A stretch of DNA of 64,000 nt from JAPLUA01 sp964625855 (GCA_964625855.1 CAZVFC010000032.1:1-64000); one strand, 5' to 3'; shown: positions 8,120 to 16,489, counted from the first letter of the stretch. The notes: generated from the letters alone by a model not told the origin. A program made the numbers and translations.

Positions 8120-9481
8120 ATGAAACGATTTTCAATCGTCCTTGCGTTGCTCCTGGCCTTGTCCGGCGCGCGAGCGGAGGGGCCGGATGATCACTACCTC
8201 CGCATCTTCAATCTCATCCGGGAGGCAGACAAAAGAAACAGCGGCGGCCAATCCAGCGAGGCTCTGCCCAAGTATCTCGAAGCGCGGACCGCTCTGGAGC
8301 AATTCCGGAAGGGTCACCCGGATTGGAACGTTGCAGCAGTCAGCTTCCGTCTGAACTACGTGGCGGACAAGATCGCCGTGCTGTCCGCACGGTTTCCCAC
8401 GCCGATCACCGGCGCCACCGAGCCGGCTGCGACTGCGAGCACAGGTTCTGCCCAGCCCGCGCAGCCGGTGTCAGCGCGCGATTCGGAGAACGAGTTGAAG
8501 GCCCTGCAGGATCGAGTGAACCAGTTGCAGGCGGACAAGGCGGCGCTGGAGGCCAGGCTCAAGGAGGGGCGCTCGGCCCGGCCTGCCGCAGTTCTACCGC
8601 ACGAGCTGGCCCAAGCCGAGGCGAAGATTCTTGACCTGCTGAAGGAGAACGATCTGCTCAAGGTCGCCCTGGATCAGGAGGAGGCCCGACCGGCTCCCGT
8701 CCGCGACACGAAGGCCCTGAACGATACACGGCAGGCCTTGGCGGAAGCCAACCGAAAGCTTGCGGAGCGAGCCACGACCGCCACCGAATTGGCCAGGGCC
8801 AAGGCCGAGAGTTTGGACCTGCTGAAGGAGAACGATCTGCTCAAGGTCGCCCTGGATCAGGAGGAGGCCCGACCGGCTCCCGTCCGCGACACGAAGGCCC
8901 TGAACGATACACGGCAGGCCTTGGCGGAAGCCAACCGAAAGCTTGCGGAGCAGACCAACCTCGCCGCCGAACTGGCCAAGGCCGAGGCAAGGATTCAGGA
9001 CCTGCTGCATGCGAATGATCTGCTCAAACTCAGCCTGGACGAGCAGCGGGCCAAGGCGGCTCCTGCCCCCGACACGAAGGCCCTGGACGATGCACGGCAG
9101 GCATTGGCGGAAGCCAATCGCAGGCTTGCCGAGCAAACCCAAACCGCCGCCAGGCTGGCCCTCGATAAGGCTATCCTCCAGAACAAGCTCAACAGCCTCG
9201 CTTCCGGTCCCGCCGACGCCGCCGAGTTGGTGGCCGGAACCCACTCAATCGGTCCAAGCAGCCGGCTCGCCGTGTCAGCCGTGCGAATGAGCCCGAAGGG
9301 CTTCTCCATTGTGTTCCCAACCGTCACGGGCAAGGTCTATGCGGTCGAATACTCCGAGACCCTCACCGGGTGGTCAACCCTGCTGTCGGGACTCGCGGGC
9401 ACGAATGAAATGGTGGAGGTCACCGACCCCGGCGCCCTTGGGAATGCCCGACGGTTCTACCGCGTTCGCGTCTCCCAGTAG
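8120..9481 (+). CDS. Exported coiled-coil protein with tandem repeats
   Basis: 453 residues. A signal peptide (KRFSIVLALLLALSGARA) is followed by a ~70-residue helical segment with EALPKYLEARTALEQFRK, which resembles a TPR-like pair. Residues ~120-370 are charged, heptad-rich coiled coil containing three ~61-residue repeats (LLKENDLLKVALDQEEARP, then DTKALNDTRQALAEANRKL). Copies 1 and 2 are identical at DNA level for 136 bp. The last ~70 residues form the beta domain seen on other exported proteins here (VYAVEYSETLTGW, then RRFYRVRVSQ). Likely periplasmic or cell-surface; function unknown. Confidence 0.85.
   Translation: MKRFSIVLALLLALSGARAEGPDDHYLRIFNLIREADKRNSGGQSSEALPKYLEARTALEQFRKGHPDWNVAAVSFRLNYVADKIAVLSARFPTPITGATEPAATASTGSAQPAQPVSARDSENELKALQDRVNQLQADKAALEARLKEGRSARPAAVLPHELAQAEAKILDLLKENDLLKVALDQEEARPAPVRDTKALNDTRQALAEANRKLAERATTATELARAKAESLDLLKENDLLKVALDQEEARPAPVRDTKALNDTRQALAEANRKLAEQTNLAAELAKAEARIQDLLHANDLLKLSLDEQRAKAAPAPDTKALDDARQALAEANRRLAEQTQTAARLALDKAILQNKLNSLASGPADAAELVAGTHSIGPSSRLAVSAVRMSPKGFSIVFPTVTGKVYAVEYSETLTGWSTLLSGLAGTNEMVEVTDPGALGNARRFYRVRVSQ
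8633..8951 (+). repeat. Perfect 136-bp direct repeat within coding sequence
   Basis: Bases 8633-8768 and 8816-8951 are identical, with a period of 183 bp (61 codons). A diverged third copy follows at about 8999-9134. The lack of any silent difference indicates a very recent duplication or ongoing gene conversion. Confidence 0.95.
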
Positions 9482-9561
9482 AACGGACCCTCAACGCCGC
9501 GTGACGATCGGGGTGCAGGCCTGTCTAAGTGAGATTAGACAAGCATTTCCATGCGTGAATT

Positions 9562-9858
9562 ATGTGGGAAAGGCTGAGAATCCGGGAGCGCGAGCGGATG
9601 TTGGGGCTGCTGTTCATCGGCGGTGTCTTCGCCGTCCTGGGCTGCGCCGTCCTGGACCAGAACTTCCCCGATGCTGCCAGGGTGGCGGGATACCTGCTCT
9701 CGGGCGCTCTCTGTCTTTTCATCCTGCATCGGCTCGTTTGGCTGCGGCGGAACGTCCCGGGGCGCGCCCCCACAGGCCCTCTGGCGCCTGACGAGAAGCG
9801 CAAGGCCCGAGCCAAGCTCGTCAAAGCCCGGCCCCAGAACGGACTCCGGTCCTTCTAG
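9562..9858 (+). CDS. Small membrane protein, hypothetical
   Basis: 98 residues. Two hydrophobic stretches (about residues 14-30, LGLLFIGGVFAVLGCAVL, and 41-58, VAGYLLSGALCLFILHRLVW) predict a two-helix inner-membrane protein with an arginine-rich N-terminus and a basic cytoplasmic tail. An alternative start is the ATG at 9598. No family was recognised. It lies between two plus-strand genes with normal GC3, but the call rests on composition only. Confidence 0.5.
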   Translation: MWERLRIRERERMLGLLFIGGVFAVLGCAVLDQNFPDAARVAGYLLSGALCLFILHRLVWLRRNVPGRAPTGPLAPDEKRKARAKLVKARPQNGLRSF

Positions 9859-9931
9859 CGGCTTCCCTGCCGCCGAAACGTCCGGCTAACCGACCGGCCT
9901 CGGTGCCGCTTAAGAAGGGCGTTTTCCGGCT

Positions 9932-9959
9932 TTGACTTGACAAACCACTCTGCTAATCT
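9932..9959 (+). promoter_or_regulatory. Candidate sigma70-type promoter
   Basis: TTGACT at 9932-9937 and TAATCT at 9954-9959 are separated by 16 bp. The -10 ends 11 bp before the ATG at 9971, so the 5' leader would be only a few bases. Confidence 0.5.
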
Positions 9960-9970
9960 CCTCCCCCGGT

Positions 9971-10537
9971 ATGAAGAAATCTCTTGGAGCCAAGACTCTC
10001 GTGTATCCCACGCCCGTGATGGTGGTGGGCACCTACGACAAAGCCGGAAAGCCCGACGTCATGACCGCGTCGTGGGGCGGCATTTGCTGCTCCCAGCCTC
10101 CGTGTGTCGCCGTCTCCATACGCAAGGTGACTTACACTTTCGGCAACATCATGGAGCGCAAAGCTTTCACCATCAGCATCCCCTCCGCCGAACACGTCAA
10201 GCAGGCCGACTACTTCGGCCTGGTCACCGGCCGGAACACCAACAAGTTCGCTGCCACGAAGCTGACGCCCAAGAAGAGCGACCTTGTGGATGCGCCGTAT
10301 GTGAAGGAATTCCCGGTGGTCCTCGAATGCCAGTTGCTGCATGTGCTGGAACTGGGCGTGCATACGCAGTTCGTGGGCGAGGTGCTGGACGCCAAGGTCG
10401 AGGAGAGCGTGATGGGCGCGGGGGCGTCGGTTGACATCAAGAAGGTCAACCCGCTCATTTTCGTGCCGGATGCCCAGGACTACTACGGGATCGGCGATTT
10501 CATCGGGAAGGTCTTCTCGGTCGGCCAGGGCATCTGA
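9971..10537 (+). CDS. Flavin reductase-like FMN-binding protein
   Basis: 188-residue member of the flavin reductase-like/flavoredoxin group (split-barrel FMN-binding fold). Family marks are PTPVMVVGTYD near the N-terminus, MTASWGGICCSQPP, VSIRKVTYT, AFTISIPS and DYFG.VTGR, matching the flavoredoxin/DIM6 subgroup. Such proteins bind FMN and pass electrons; the physiological partner is not evident. Cytoplasmic, single gene with its own promoter. Confidence 0.88.
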   Translation: MKKSLGAKTLVYPTPVMVVGTYDKAGKPDVMTASWGGICCSQPPCVAVSIRKVTYTFGNIMERKAFTISIPSAEHVKQADYFGLVTGRNTNKFAATKLTPKKSDLVDAPYVKEFPVVLECQLLHVLELGVHTQFVGEVLDAKVEESVMGAGASVDIKKVNPLIFVPDAQDYYGIGDFIGKVFSVGQGI

Positions 10538-10586
10538 CCTTCCGACCCTGCCCGAAGACCGGGCGATGGTTCCGGCGGCGCCCGGT

Positions 10587-10616
10587 TTGAAGAGCGCCCC
10601 CGGTTTGCAGTAGATT
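10587..10616 (+). promoter_or_regulatory. Candidate sigma70-type promoter
   Basis: TTGAAG at 10587-10592 and TAGATT at 10611-10616, spacer 18 bp, 28 bp before the ATG of the TPR gene. Confidence 0.35.
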
Positions 10617-10644
10617 ACGTTGGAACATGTGACTAGAATCGGAC

Positions 10645-12045
10645 ATGGCAGAGAAAAGCTTGAATGACCTTCCGCGCGACCTGCGCGCGCTCTACACCAA
10701 AGGCAGCGACGCCTTGCAGCGGGACAACCTGGATTACGCGATAGAGCTCTTCAACCAGATCCTGGTCCGCGAGCCGGCCCAGTATGAGGTTCGCAAAGCG
10801 CTGCGGACGGCGCAGTTCAAGAAGGCCGGCAGCGGCGGCGGCTTCTTCAAGAAGATGCTCAGCACCGCCGGCTCCCAGCCGCTGGTCGCCAAGGGCCACA
10901 TGGCGTTGAGCAAGAACCCGGGCGAAGCCCTGCACATTGCCGAGCAGATCCTCAACGGCGACCCCAACAACTCGGGAGCGCACAAGCTCATCGTCGAGGC
11001 GGCGACCGCCCTGGAACTGCCCAAGACCGCCGTGATGTCACTGGAGATCCTGGCGCGCAACTCGCCCAAGGACGTGGATGTGGCGATCAAGTTTGCCCAC
11101 GCGCTGGCGGACACCGGGCAACCCGGTCGCGCCGAAAAGCTGCTGGCCGAGCTGTATCGGTCCGACCCGACCAACAATGATCTGGCGCAGGCGCTGAAGG
11201 ACCTCTCCGCCCGCACCACGATGGACGAGGGCGGGTACGACGCTCTGGCGGACGGCTCCGGCTCCTACCGCGACATCCTGAAGGACAAGGAGGAGGCAGT
11301 CTCGCTCGAGCAGGAGCATCGCCAGGTTAAGACCGAAGACGTCACCGAACGGCTCATCAACGAGTACGAGACGCGGCTTAAGACCGAACCCAACAACCTG
11401 AAGATGATGCGGTCGCTGGCCGAGCTCTACACGCAGAAAAAGCAGTTCGACAAGGCCCTGGACTACTACGGGCAAATCAAGTCCTCGGACGTGGGCGCTG
11501 ATGCGTCGCTGGATCGCAGCATTGCCGACACGATGGTCCGCAAGTTCGATCATGAGATTGCGCAGCTTGACACAAGCGCGCCGGACTTTGCGGACAAATC
11601 GGCCAAACTGGAGACAGAAAAGGAAGCCTACCAACTCGCCGAGTGCCAGAAGCGCGCCGAACGGTTCCCGACCGATCTGCAGATTCGGTTCGAGCTCGGG
11701 CAGCTCTATTTCAAGGCAGGCAAGATCGGGGAGGCGATCCAGGAATTTCAGAAGGCCCAAGGCAATCCGCACCGTCGCATCGCCGCTTTGAACTACCTGG
11801 CGCAGTGCTTCGCCAAACGAAGGATGTTCGACCTGGCCACGCGCACCCTGCAAAATGCGTTGAAGGAGAAGCTGGTTTTCGACGACGAGAAGAAGGAGTT
11901 GATCTACAACCTCGGCTGCGTGCTCGAAGCCCAAGGCAAGAAGGACGAGGCCATCAAGCAGTTCGAACTGATCTACGAGGTGGACATCGGCTACCGGGAC
12001 GTGGCTGCGAAGGTGGATGCGTTTTACGCCGGCGGCCAAACATAG
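10645..12045 (+). CDS. TPR-repeat protein
   Basis: 466 residues without signal peptide, made of tetratricopeptide-like helix pairs: residues ~15-50 (ALQRDNLDYAIELFNQIL), ~90-190, ~245-290 (LAELYTQKKQFDKALDYYGQ) and three at ~345-450 (ELGQLYFKAGKIGEAIQEFQKAQ, LGCVLEAQGKKDEAIKQFE). A glycine-rich FFKKML segment at about 55-70 breaks the first pair. It is probably a cytoplasmic scaffold for protein-protein contacts; no enzyme domain is present. The gene is close to dus (about 50 bp) and may be cotranscribed. Confidence 0.88.
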   Translation: MAEKSLNDLPRDLRALYTKGSDALQRDNLDYAIELFNQILVREPAQYEVRKALRTAQFKKAGSGGGFFKKMLSTAGSQPLVAKGHMALSKNPGEALHIAEQILNGDPNNSGAHKLIVEAATALELPKTAVMSLEILARNSPKDVDVAIKFAHALADTGQPGRAEKLLAELYRSDPTNNDLAQALKDLSARTTMDEGGYDALADGSGSYRDILKDKEEAVSLEQEHRQVKTEDVTERLINEYETRLKTEPNNLKMMRSLAELYTQKKQFDKALDYYGQIKSSDVGADASLDRSIADTMVRKFDHEIAQLDTSAPDFADKSAKLETEKEAYQLAECQKRAERFPTDLQIRFELGQLYFKAGKIGEAIQEFQKAQGNPHRRIAALNYLAQCFAKRRMFDLATRTLQNALKEKLVFDDEKKELIYNLGCVLEAQGKKDEAIKQFELIYEVDIGYRDVAAKVDAFYAGGQT

Positions 12046-12095
12046 TCAGTCGCCGCGCCAGACCGGTGAACCCAGGTTCGCGGCCGGCGGCGCGC

Positions 12096-13178
12096 ATGCG
12101 CACACCTGATGGCGGAGCCCCCTGCGTGACGGACTTTCGCGGAGCGTTCGACGGCCTGCTCGGTGGCGGGGAGCCCATCCTCGCGCTAGCCCCCATGCAG
12201 GAGGTAAGCGATCCGCCCTTTTGGAAGCTGGTGGCCGCTCGCGGCGGGGCGGATGTCTATTTCACGGAGTATTTCCGCGTCTATGCTGGTTCGCGGCTGC
12301 AGAAGCACATCCTGAGATCAGTTACGGAGAACCCGACCGGCCGGCCCGTCGTCGCGCAGATGATCGGCAATGACATCCCTTCGCTCGTTCGCACCGCGCG
12401 CGAGTTGCAGCATTATCCCGTGGCGGCGGTGGACCTGAATCTGGGTTGTCCCGCGCCGGTGGTCTGCCGCAAATGCGCCGGGGGCGGCTTGTTGCGCAAC
12501 CCGGAGCAGGTGGACGCGATTCTCGGCGCGCTTCGCGACGCGGTGAAGATCAAGCTGAGTGTCAAGACCCGCATCGGCTTCGACTCGGCGGAGGTCTTCT
12601 CCGAGCTGCTGCCGATCTTTGCCAGGCACTCACTCGACCTGCTGACGGTGCACGGGCGGACGGTGAGGGAGATGTATCGCAGCAAAGTGCATTACGAGTT
12701 CATTGCGCGTGCCGTGGCCGAAGTCCCGTGCCCAGTGCTGGCCAACGGAAATGTTTATTCGGCGCAAAAGGCGGAGCAGGTTCTGAAAATCACGGGCGCT
12801 CGCGGATTGATGATTGGCCGGGGCGCAATTCGCAACCCCTGGTTGTTCCACCAGATCCGGCAGCATCTTCGAGGCGAGGCCGTATTCCGGCCGCGCGGGT
12901 GCGACGTGCTGGACTATGTGCAGACGCTTTATGAAGCCGTCTGTTCGCCCGACGTGCGCGAGTCCGCCCAGGTGCAGAAGATGAAACGGTACATGAACTT
13001 TCTCGGCGTGGGAGTCGAGCCCTCAGGCCAGTTCCTGCACCAGATCCGCCGGGTAACGACGAAGGCCTGCTTCCTGCGGGTGTGCGAGGAGTTCCTGAAC
13101 CACGACGAGCCCATGCTGCTGGAGCCGTTCCCCATAGCGCTCAAGGAGTCGGATGTGATGGCAGGAAGGAACGATTAA
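12096..13178 (+). CDS. dus: tRNA-dihydrouridine synthase family protein
   Basis: FMN-dependent enzyme reducing uridines in tRNA D-loops. The TIM-barrel start LALAPMQEVSDPPFW, VYFTEYFRV, VAQMIGND, the NLGCPAPVVCRK segment with the catalytic Cys, VKTRIGFD, LTVHGRTVREMY, VLANGNVYS and GARGLMIGRGAIRNPW are all present in order. ATG 12096 and GTG 12126 are both possible; the GTG has GGAG ~9 bp before it and leaves the conserved part intact. The open frame extends further upstream but overlaps the TPR gene. Confidence 0.92.
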   Translation: MRTPDGGAPCVTDFRGAFDGLLGGGEPILALAPMQEVSDPPFWKLVAARGGADVYFTEYFRVYAGSRLQKHILRSVTENPTGRPVVAQMIGNDIPSLVRTARELQHYPVAAVDLNLGCPAPVVCRKCAGGGLLRNPEQVDAILGALRDAVKIKLSVKTRIGFDSAEVFSELLPIFARHSLDLLTVHGRTVREMYRSKVHYEFIARAVAEVPCPVLANGNVYSAQKAEQVLKITGARGLMIGRGAIRNPWLFHQIRQHLRGEAVFRPRGCDVLDYVQTLYEAVCSPDVRESAQVQKMKRYMNFLGVGVEPSGQFLHQIRRVTTKACFLRVCEEFLNHDEPMLLEPFPIALKESDVMAGRND

Positions 13179-13193
13179 GGGCCGCCGGCCGTC

Positions 13194-13622
13194 TCACCCA
13201 TAGCGATAAGGCCGCTCCATCGCAAACGCATTGGGCAGGTGGCGCACTTCACGCACCCGGCTGTCCTGCAAAAGCACCTCCACGATGTCAAAGCGGATCT
13301 TCACCAGTGGATTCTTCAGCCGGTGCAGGTAGTCCAGCGCGGCGCGCGTGAGCCGCTGCCGCCTGTCCCGGTCCACGGCCGCTGCCGGCCGGCTCCATTC
13401 CTCCGACGAGCGGGCCTTCACTTCGACAAACACGAGGCAGTCGCGGTCCCGGCAGATGATGTCTATCTCGCCGCGCGGGGTGCGGAAATTGGCAGTGAGA
13501 AACTTGAGGCCCTGGCGTTTGAGGTGTCTGCGGGCGGCCTGCTCGCCCAGCTCGCCGTGCCGCAGGTGGAGCGGCCTTTCCTTCCTGCCCAGCCAGGATC
13601 TAATACGCGCCGATACACTCAT
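13194..13622 (-). CDS. yraN: YraN/UPF0102 family nuclease-fold protein
   Basis: 142 residues of the YraN family, which has the Holliday-resolvase-like endonuclease fold but no proven activity. Seen: GELGEQAARRHLKRQG, FRTPRGEIDIICRD (E-I-D core), LVFVEVKARS (E-V-K core) and the C-terminal VRFDIVEV-like strand. ATG 13622 gives normal length; the frame is open upstream through the direct repeat. In many bacteria yraN neighbours rnhB; here rnhB is 4 kb away. It converges on dus with 15 bp between stops. Confidence 0.9.
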   Translation of the reverse strand: MSVSARIRSWLGRKERPLHLRHGELGEQAARRHLKRQGLKFLTANFRTPRGEIDIICRDRDCLVFVEVKARSSEEWSRPAAAVDRDRRQRLTRAALDYLHRLKNPLVKIRFDIVEVLLQDSRVREVRHLPNAFAMERPYRYG

Positions 13623-13629
13623 GCCATGC

Positions 13630-13755
13630 CGGATAAGGATTTCTTTGATTGCGGCCTGGCCTCCTTCTATAACTGCCGGGGGCGGAAGACAACTCCAATC
13701 GCCTCCTGACTTCGGGCCGCTGCAACCCGAGCCTGGCCGGGGCGCGGCCGCGCTG
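13630..13755. repeat. Direct repeat, copy 1 (flanks pseudopilin gene)
   Basis: About 126 bp matching 14739-14864 at roughly 88% by eye. It includes a full copy of the methyltransferase promoter and a degenerate copy of its first ~15 codons, in which the ATG has become CTG. The two copies bracket the pseudopilin gene. Confidence 0.88.
13645..13673 (+). promoter_or_regulatory. Duplicated promoter, antisense to pseudopilin gene
   Basis: TTGATT (13645-13650), 17-bp spacer, TATAAC (13668-13673), identical hexamers to the methyltransferase promoter at 14754-14782. It points into the 3' end of the minus-strand pseudopilin gene, so if active it would make an antisense RNA. Confidence 0.5.
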
Positions 13756-13756
13756 G

Positions 13757-14686
13757 CTAAGGTAGCCAAAGATTGGCTATCTGGCGAAAAGGGAGCTCCT
13801 TGGTGTTAAAACCAGCGGCCCAGAGAGCGGGATCAAAGGCCTGGGGATTTCTCTTGGCGCTCTGCCATTTCACGTGTCCGTCCGTAAAGAGCGCGTTGAG
13901 GCCGGCCATCCCGTTGTCCTTGTGGGGCAGAACGTCAAGCGACTGCACTATATCGGTCGAGATGCTCTTCATGGGATTGAGCGCGGTTATCTTGAGGGGG
14001 CCGGCAACTTCAGTGGTCCCATTACCATAGTCCGCCCCGAACTCGGCGACAACGTAGTCGCGGTCAGAAAGGCTGGTGGTAATCAAGGGCAGACCGATGT
14101 AAGGCGCAGAAATCCCGGTCGTCCCGGGAGGCACAACATCAATCCGTTGCGGGAGGTAGCTGTAGCAAATACGTATCCTGCCCACGCTGCCGCTGGGATC
14201 GCTGACCGGCACGGACGGCCAGGGTGCCATTTGGATGTAGTAATCGTATGTGTACAGGGCGTTTTGCTTGGCCTGGCTCGGGCAGTAGAACACTTTCGCG
14301 TTGGGGACGGCCTTGGAGCGCCACAAGAGGCCCAAACCGTAATATCCGGCATACACTTTGCCGGTGCCGGGGGTGACGAAGCAGGGGTTGAGGGTCCGCC
14401 CGGGATTGCTATGGCTCCAGAGGACATAGGGAACGTAGTCATGGTTGTCGGTAGCATACACGTTGACGCCCAGACCAATTTGTCTGAGGTCGTTCGCGCA
14501 CGCGATTCGCAGCGCCCGCTCCTTGGCCTTGCTCAAGGCCGGCAGCAGCAGCGCCGCCAGAATCGCAATGATCGCGATCACCACCAGCAGCTCAATCAGC
14601 GTGAAGGCCTCCTTTGGCGGACGCTCGTCAACGGCCTGCCCACGATTGCCCCTGGACGACAGCCGTAAAGTCCCGGCAAGTCTCAT
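13757..14686 (-). CDS. Type II secretion-like pseudopilin
   Basis: 309 residues with a 27-residue basic leader, EAFTLIELLVV prepilin site, hydrophobic helix and a long extracellular domain ending in FTDGHVKWQ, the H-x-DGH-type tail of DUF1559/verrucomicrobial pseudopilins. The mature N-terminus is Phe with Glu at +5. The residue before the cut is Ala instead of Gly, as in many lineage members. ATG 14686 is the only good start. The gene lies between two copies of a 126-bp direct repeat, unlike the first pseudopilin at 3315. Confidence 0.88.
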   Translation of the reverse strand: MRLAGTLRLSSRGNRGQAVDERPPKEAFTLIELLVVIAIIAILAALLLPALSKAKERALRIACANDLRQIGLGVNVYATDNHDYVPYVLWSHSNPGRTLNPCFVTPGTGKVYAGYYGLGLLWRSKAVPNAKVFYCPSQAKQNALYTYDYYIQMAPWPSVPVSDPSGSVGRIRICYSYLPQRIDVVPPGTTGISAPYIGLPLITTSLSDRDYVVAEFGADYGNGTTEVAGPLKITALNPMKSISTDIVQSLDVLPHKDNGMAGLNALFTDGHVKWQSAKRNPQAFDPALWAAGFNTKELPFRQIANLWLP

Positions 14687-14738
14687 AAGACGCCAGGCAT
14701 ACTACTGCAAGAGGTGTGACCGTCAAGGCAGTGGACGC

Positions 14739-14864
14739 CGGGAAAGGATTTCTTTGATTGCGGCCCGGCCTCCTTCTATAACTGCCGCGTGCGGAAAACA
14801 ACTCCAACCGCCCCATGACTTCCGCCGCCGCAGCCCGAGCCTGCCCGGTGTGCGGCCGCACTGA
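14739..14864. repeat. Direct repeat, copy 2 (promoter and 5' end of methyltransferase)
   Basis: Partner of 13630-13755, offset 1109 bp. This copy is the functional one: promoter, ATG at 14815 and the first codons of the methyltransferase are intact. Confidence 0.88.
14754..14782 (+). promoter_or_regulatory. Methyltransferase promoter
   Basis: TTGATT at 14754-14759, 17-bp spacer, TATAAC at 14777-14782, 32 bp before the ATG at 14815. One of the best sigma70-type matches in the window. Confidence 0.6.
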
Positions 14865-15726
14865 CGCCGCTGCCTTTTTGCAGAAGGGCGAGCTTCGGCT
14901 CCTGCGCTGCCGCCAGTGCACCATGATTTACGCAAGCCCTGTGCCGGCAGAATTCGCCACCGGGGAGTATTATGACCAGGCGGGAAGCGACTACTACCTC
15001 TCCCCAGCCAAGCTCGAAAGCGACTACGCGCCGGTCCGTTTCGAGCGCGAATTGCGCCTGTTCCGCAGTCATTGCCGGAGTGGAGCGGTGCTGGATGTCG
15101 GCTGCTCGTCCGGCGCCTTCCTGTTCCAGTTGAACCAGCGCTTCTCGGGCTGCTACCAAATCCTTGGCACCGATGTGAGCGGCCCGCCCCTGGACTACGC
15201 CGAGAAGCGCGGCGTGGCGGTCGTGCGTGGCAATTTCCTGGAGCAGGAGTTCGGCGGGAGGAAGTTCGACGCCGTGACCTTCTGGGCCGTCCTGGAGCAT
15301 CTGTTGGAACCGGAGCAATTCCTCGCCAAGGCCGAGTCGGTGCTGCGGCCGGGCGGCCTTTGCTTCGTGCTGGTGCCGAACATGAAGTCGCTGGCGGCGC
15401 GGCTGCTTGGCGCGCGCTACCGGTATATCTACCCTCAGCACCTGAACTACTTCACGAAGCCTACGCTGACCAGATTGGTGGAGCCTCGCTTCTCACTTGT
15501 CGAGGTCCGCTACACCCACTTCAACCCTGTGATCGTTTGGCAGGACTGGCGCAGCGGCGGCAGGGAGGTCTCGAACACTGACCGCGCCCAACTACTGCAA
15601 CGCACCACTTCCTACAAGCAGAACCCCCTTCTGCGGCCGGTAAGAGCCCTTTACGGACTCACGGAGAAGGCGCTGGCGGCACTGAACCTGGCGGACAATC
15701 TGGCACTGGTTCTCCGGCGACGATAG
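14815..15726 (+). CDS. Class I SAM methyltransferase with N-terminal zinc ribbon
   Basis: 303 residues. An N-terminal zinc-ribbon-like motif (CPVCGRTD, then LRCRQCTMIYASP) precedes a Methyltransf_23-type Rossmann domain: VLDVGCSSGAFLFQL (SAM motif I) at about residue 90, ILGTDVSGP, AVTFWAVLEHLLEP and LRPGG. This architecture is common in methyltransferases acting on sugars or lipids in cell-surface gene clusters. The substrate is unknown, as no glycosyltransferase cluster is adjacent. Its promoter is duplicated on the far side of the pseudopilin gene. Confidence 0.9.
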   Translation: MTSAAAARACPVCGRTDAAAFLQKGELRLLRCRQCTMIYASPVPAEFATGEYYDQAGSDYYLSPAKLESDYAPVRFERELRLFRSHCRSGAVLDVGCSSGAFLFQLNQRFSGCYQILGTDVSGPPLDYAEKRGVAVVRGNFLEQEFGGRKFDAVTFWAVLEHLLEPEQFLAKAESVLRPGGLCFVLVPNMKSLAARLLGARYRYIYPQHLNYFTKPTLTRLVEPRFSLVEVRYTHFNPVIVWQDWRSGGREVSNTDRAQLLQRTTSYKQNPLLRPVRALYGLTEKALAALNLADNLALVLRRR

Positions 15727-15767
15727 TTTTACTCAGGGCCACCAGAAAGTTTAGAATACCGCCCTGT

Positions 15768-15862
15768 TAGTCACGAAACAGACTGCGGCAGAGAAGCTCG
15801 CCGCCTACCTGCACCACGAAATCTCCCGCGCGGACCGGCCCACCTTGACCAGCATCACCTAA
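15768..15862 (+). pseudogene. Possible remnant of a small hypothetical gene
   Basis: Frame encoding VTKQTAAEKLAAYLHHEIS and about a dozen more residues before TAA, with no start codon. The AEKLAAYLHHEIS part resembles the start of a short verrucomicrobial hypothetical protein as I remember it. The rest is missing and the end overlaps the vapC stop. Weak; could be chance. Confidence 0.25.
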
Positions 15863-16232
15863 TGACTTCGACGGCGGCGTGTTTGATGGCGGTGCCGAAG
15901 GTGGCGAGTTTCATGCCTTTGCTCGAAGCCAGCTCTGCGAGGTAAAGGTCGGTTAGCTCTTCACTTTTCCTGGCTGACGATTTGAGCGCCGGCAGATCGG
16001 CCGGGACAAACTGCGCTTTGTGCTTTTCCAGGAAGGCATGCAGCAACTGCCGCGAAGCGTTCATGTCGGCCTTGAGAGCCTTTTGATGGGTGCTTACCCG
16101 CAGAAAGCCAAGCTCGGAAAGGGCGCAGGTGGCGACCTGCCGGCCCGCAAGCCAGGCATCAGCTTTGGTAAAGTCCGGGTGCTGCTGCCAGATGGCGGCC
16201 AGCAGGACGTTCACATCCAGCAGGTGTTTCAT
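15855..16232 (-). CDS. vapC: VapC-like PIN-domain toxin
   Basis: 125 residues of PIN-domain ribonuclease type. LLDVNVLLA carries the first Asp (residue 6), ALSELGFLR the Glu (residue 40) and ELTDLYLAELA the third acid (Asp 95). The usual final ATFD reads ATFG (Gly 113), so one acidic ligand is missing. The start overlaps the stop of the antitoxin gene by 4 bp, the typical vapBC arrangement. Likely cleaves RNA when the antitoxin is lost, if still active. Confidence 0.88.
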   Translation of the reverse strand: MKHLLDVNVLLAAIWQQHPDFTKADAWLAGRQVATCALSELGFLRVSTHQKALKADMNASRQLLHAFLEKHKAQFVPADLPALKSSARKSEELTDLYLAELASSKGMKLATFGTAIKHAAVEVIR

Positions 16233-16489
16233 GGGAAGTCAGCCAAGGCCGCTGTGATTTCCTCTCGCGTGATCGCCCGGCCAATATCCCCGACTGGATG
16301 TTTGCCTTTGCGGGTGATGATCCTGACTTTCACGGGGGGCGTCTCTTTCGGCCGTTCGAGGCGGACCAGCAAGAGCCGGCCATCGCCTTGAATCTGGACA
16401 TTCAGCAGGTCCCCCTGGCCGATCCGGGCCTGTTTCCGGGCCTGGGCAGGGATGACCATTTGACCCCTATTATAGACGGTAGCTGTCAT
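16229..16489 (-). CDS. vapB: VapB-like AbrB/MazE-fold antitoxin
   Basis: 86 residues. The N-terminal MTATVYNRGQMVIPAQARK is the swapped-hairpin AbrB/MazE/SpoVT DNA-binding motif (xxKGQvtIPxxxR), and the C-terminal part should bind the toxin. I chose ATG 16489 because the domain begins there; a TTG at 16507 would add six residues. It would repress its own operon by binding upstream of 16489. The vapC start overlaps its stop. Confidence 0.85.
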   Translation of the reverse strand: MTATVYNRGQMVIPAQARKQARIGQGDLLNVQIQGDGRLLLVRLERPKETPPVKVRIITRKGKHPVGDIGRAITREEITAALADFP

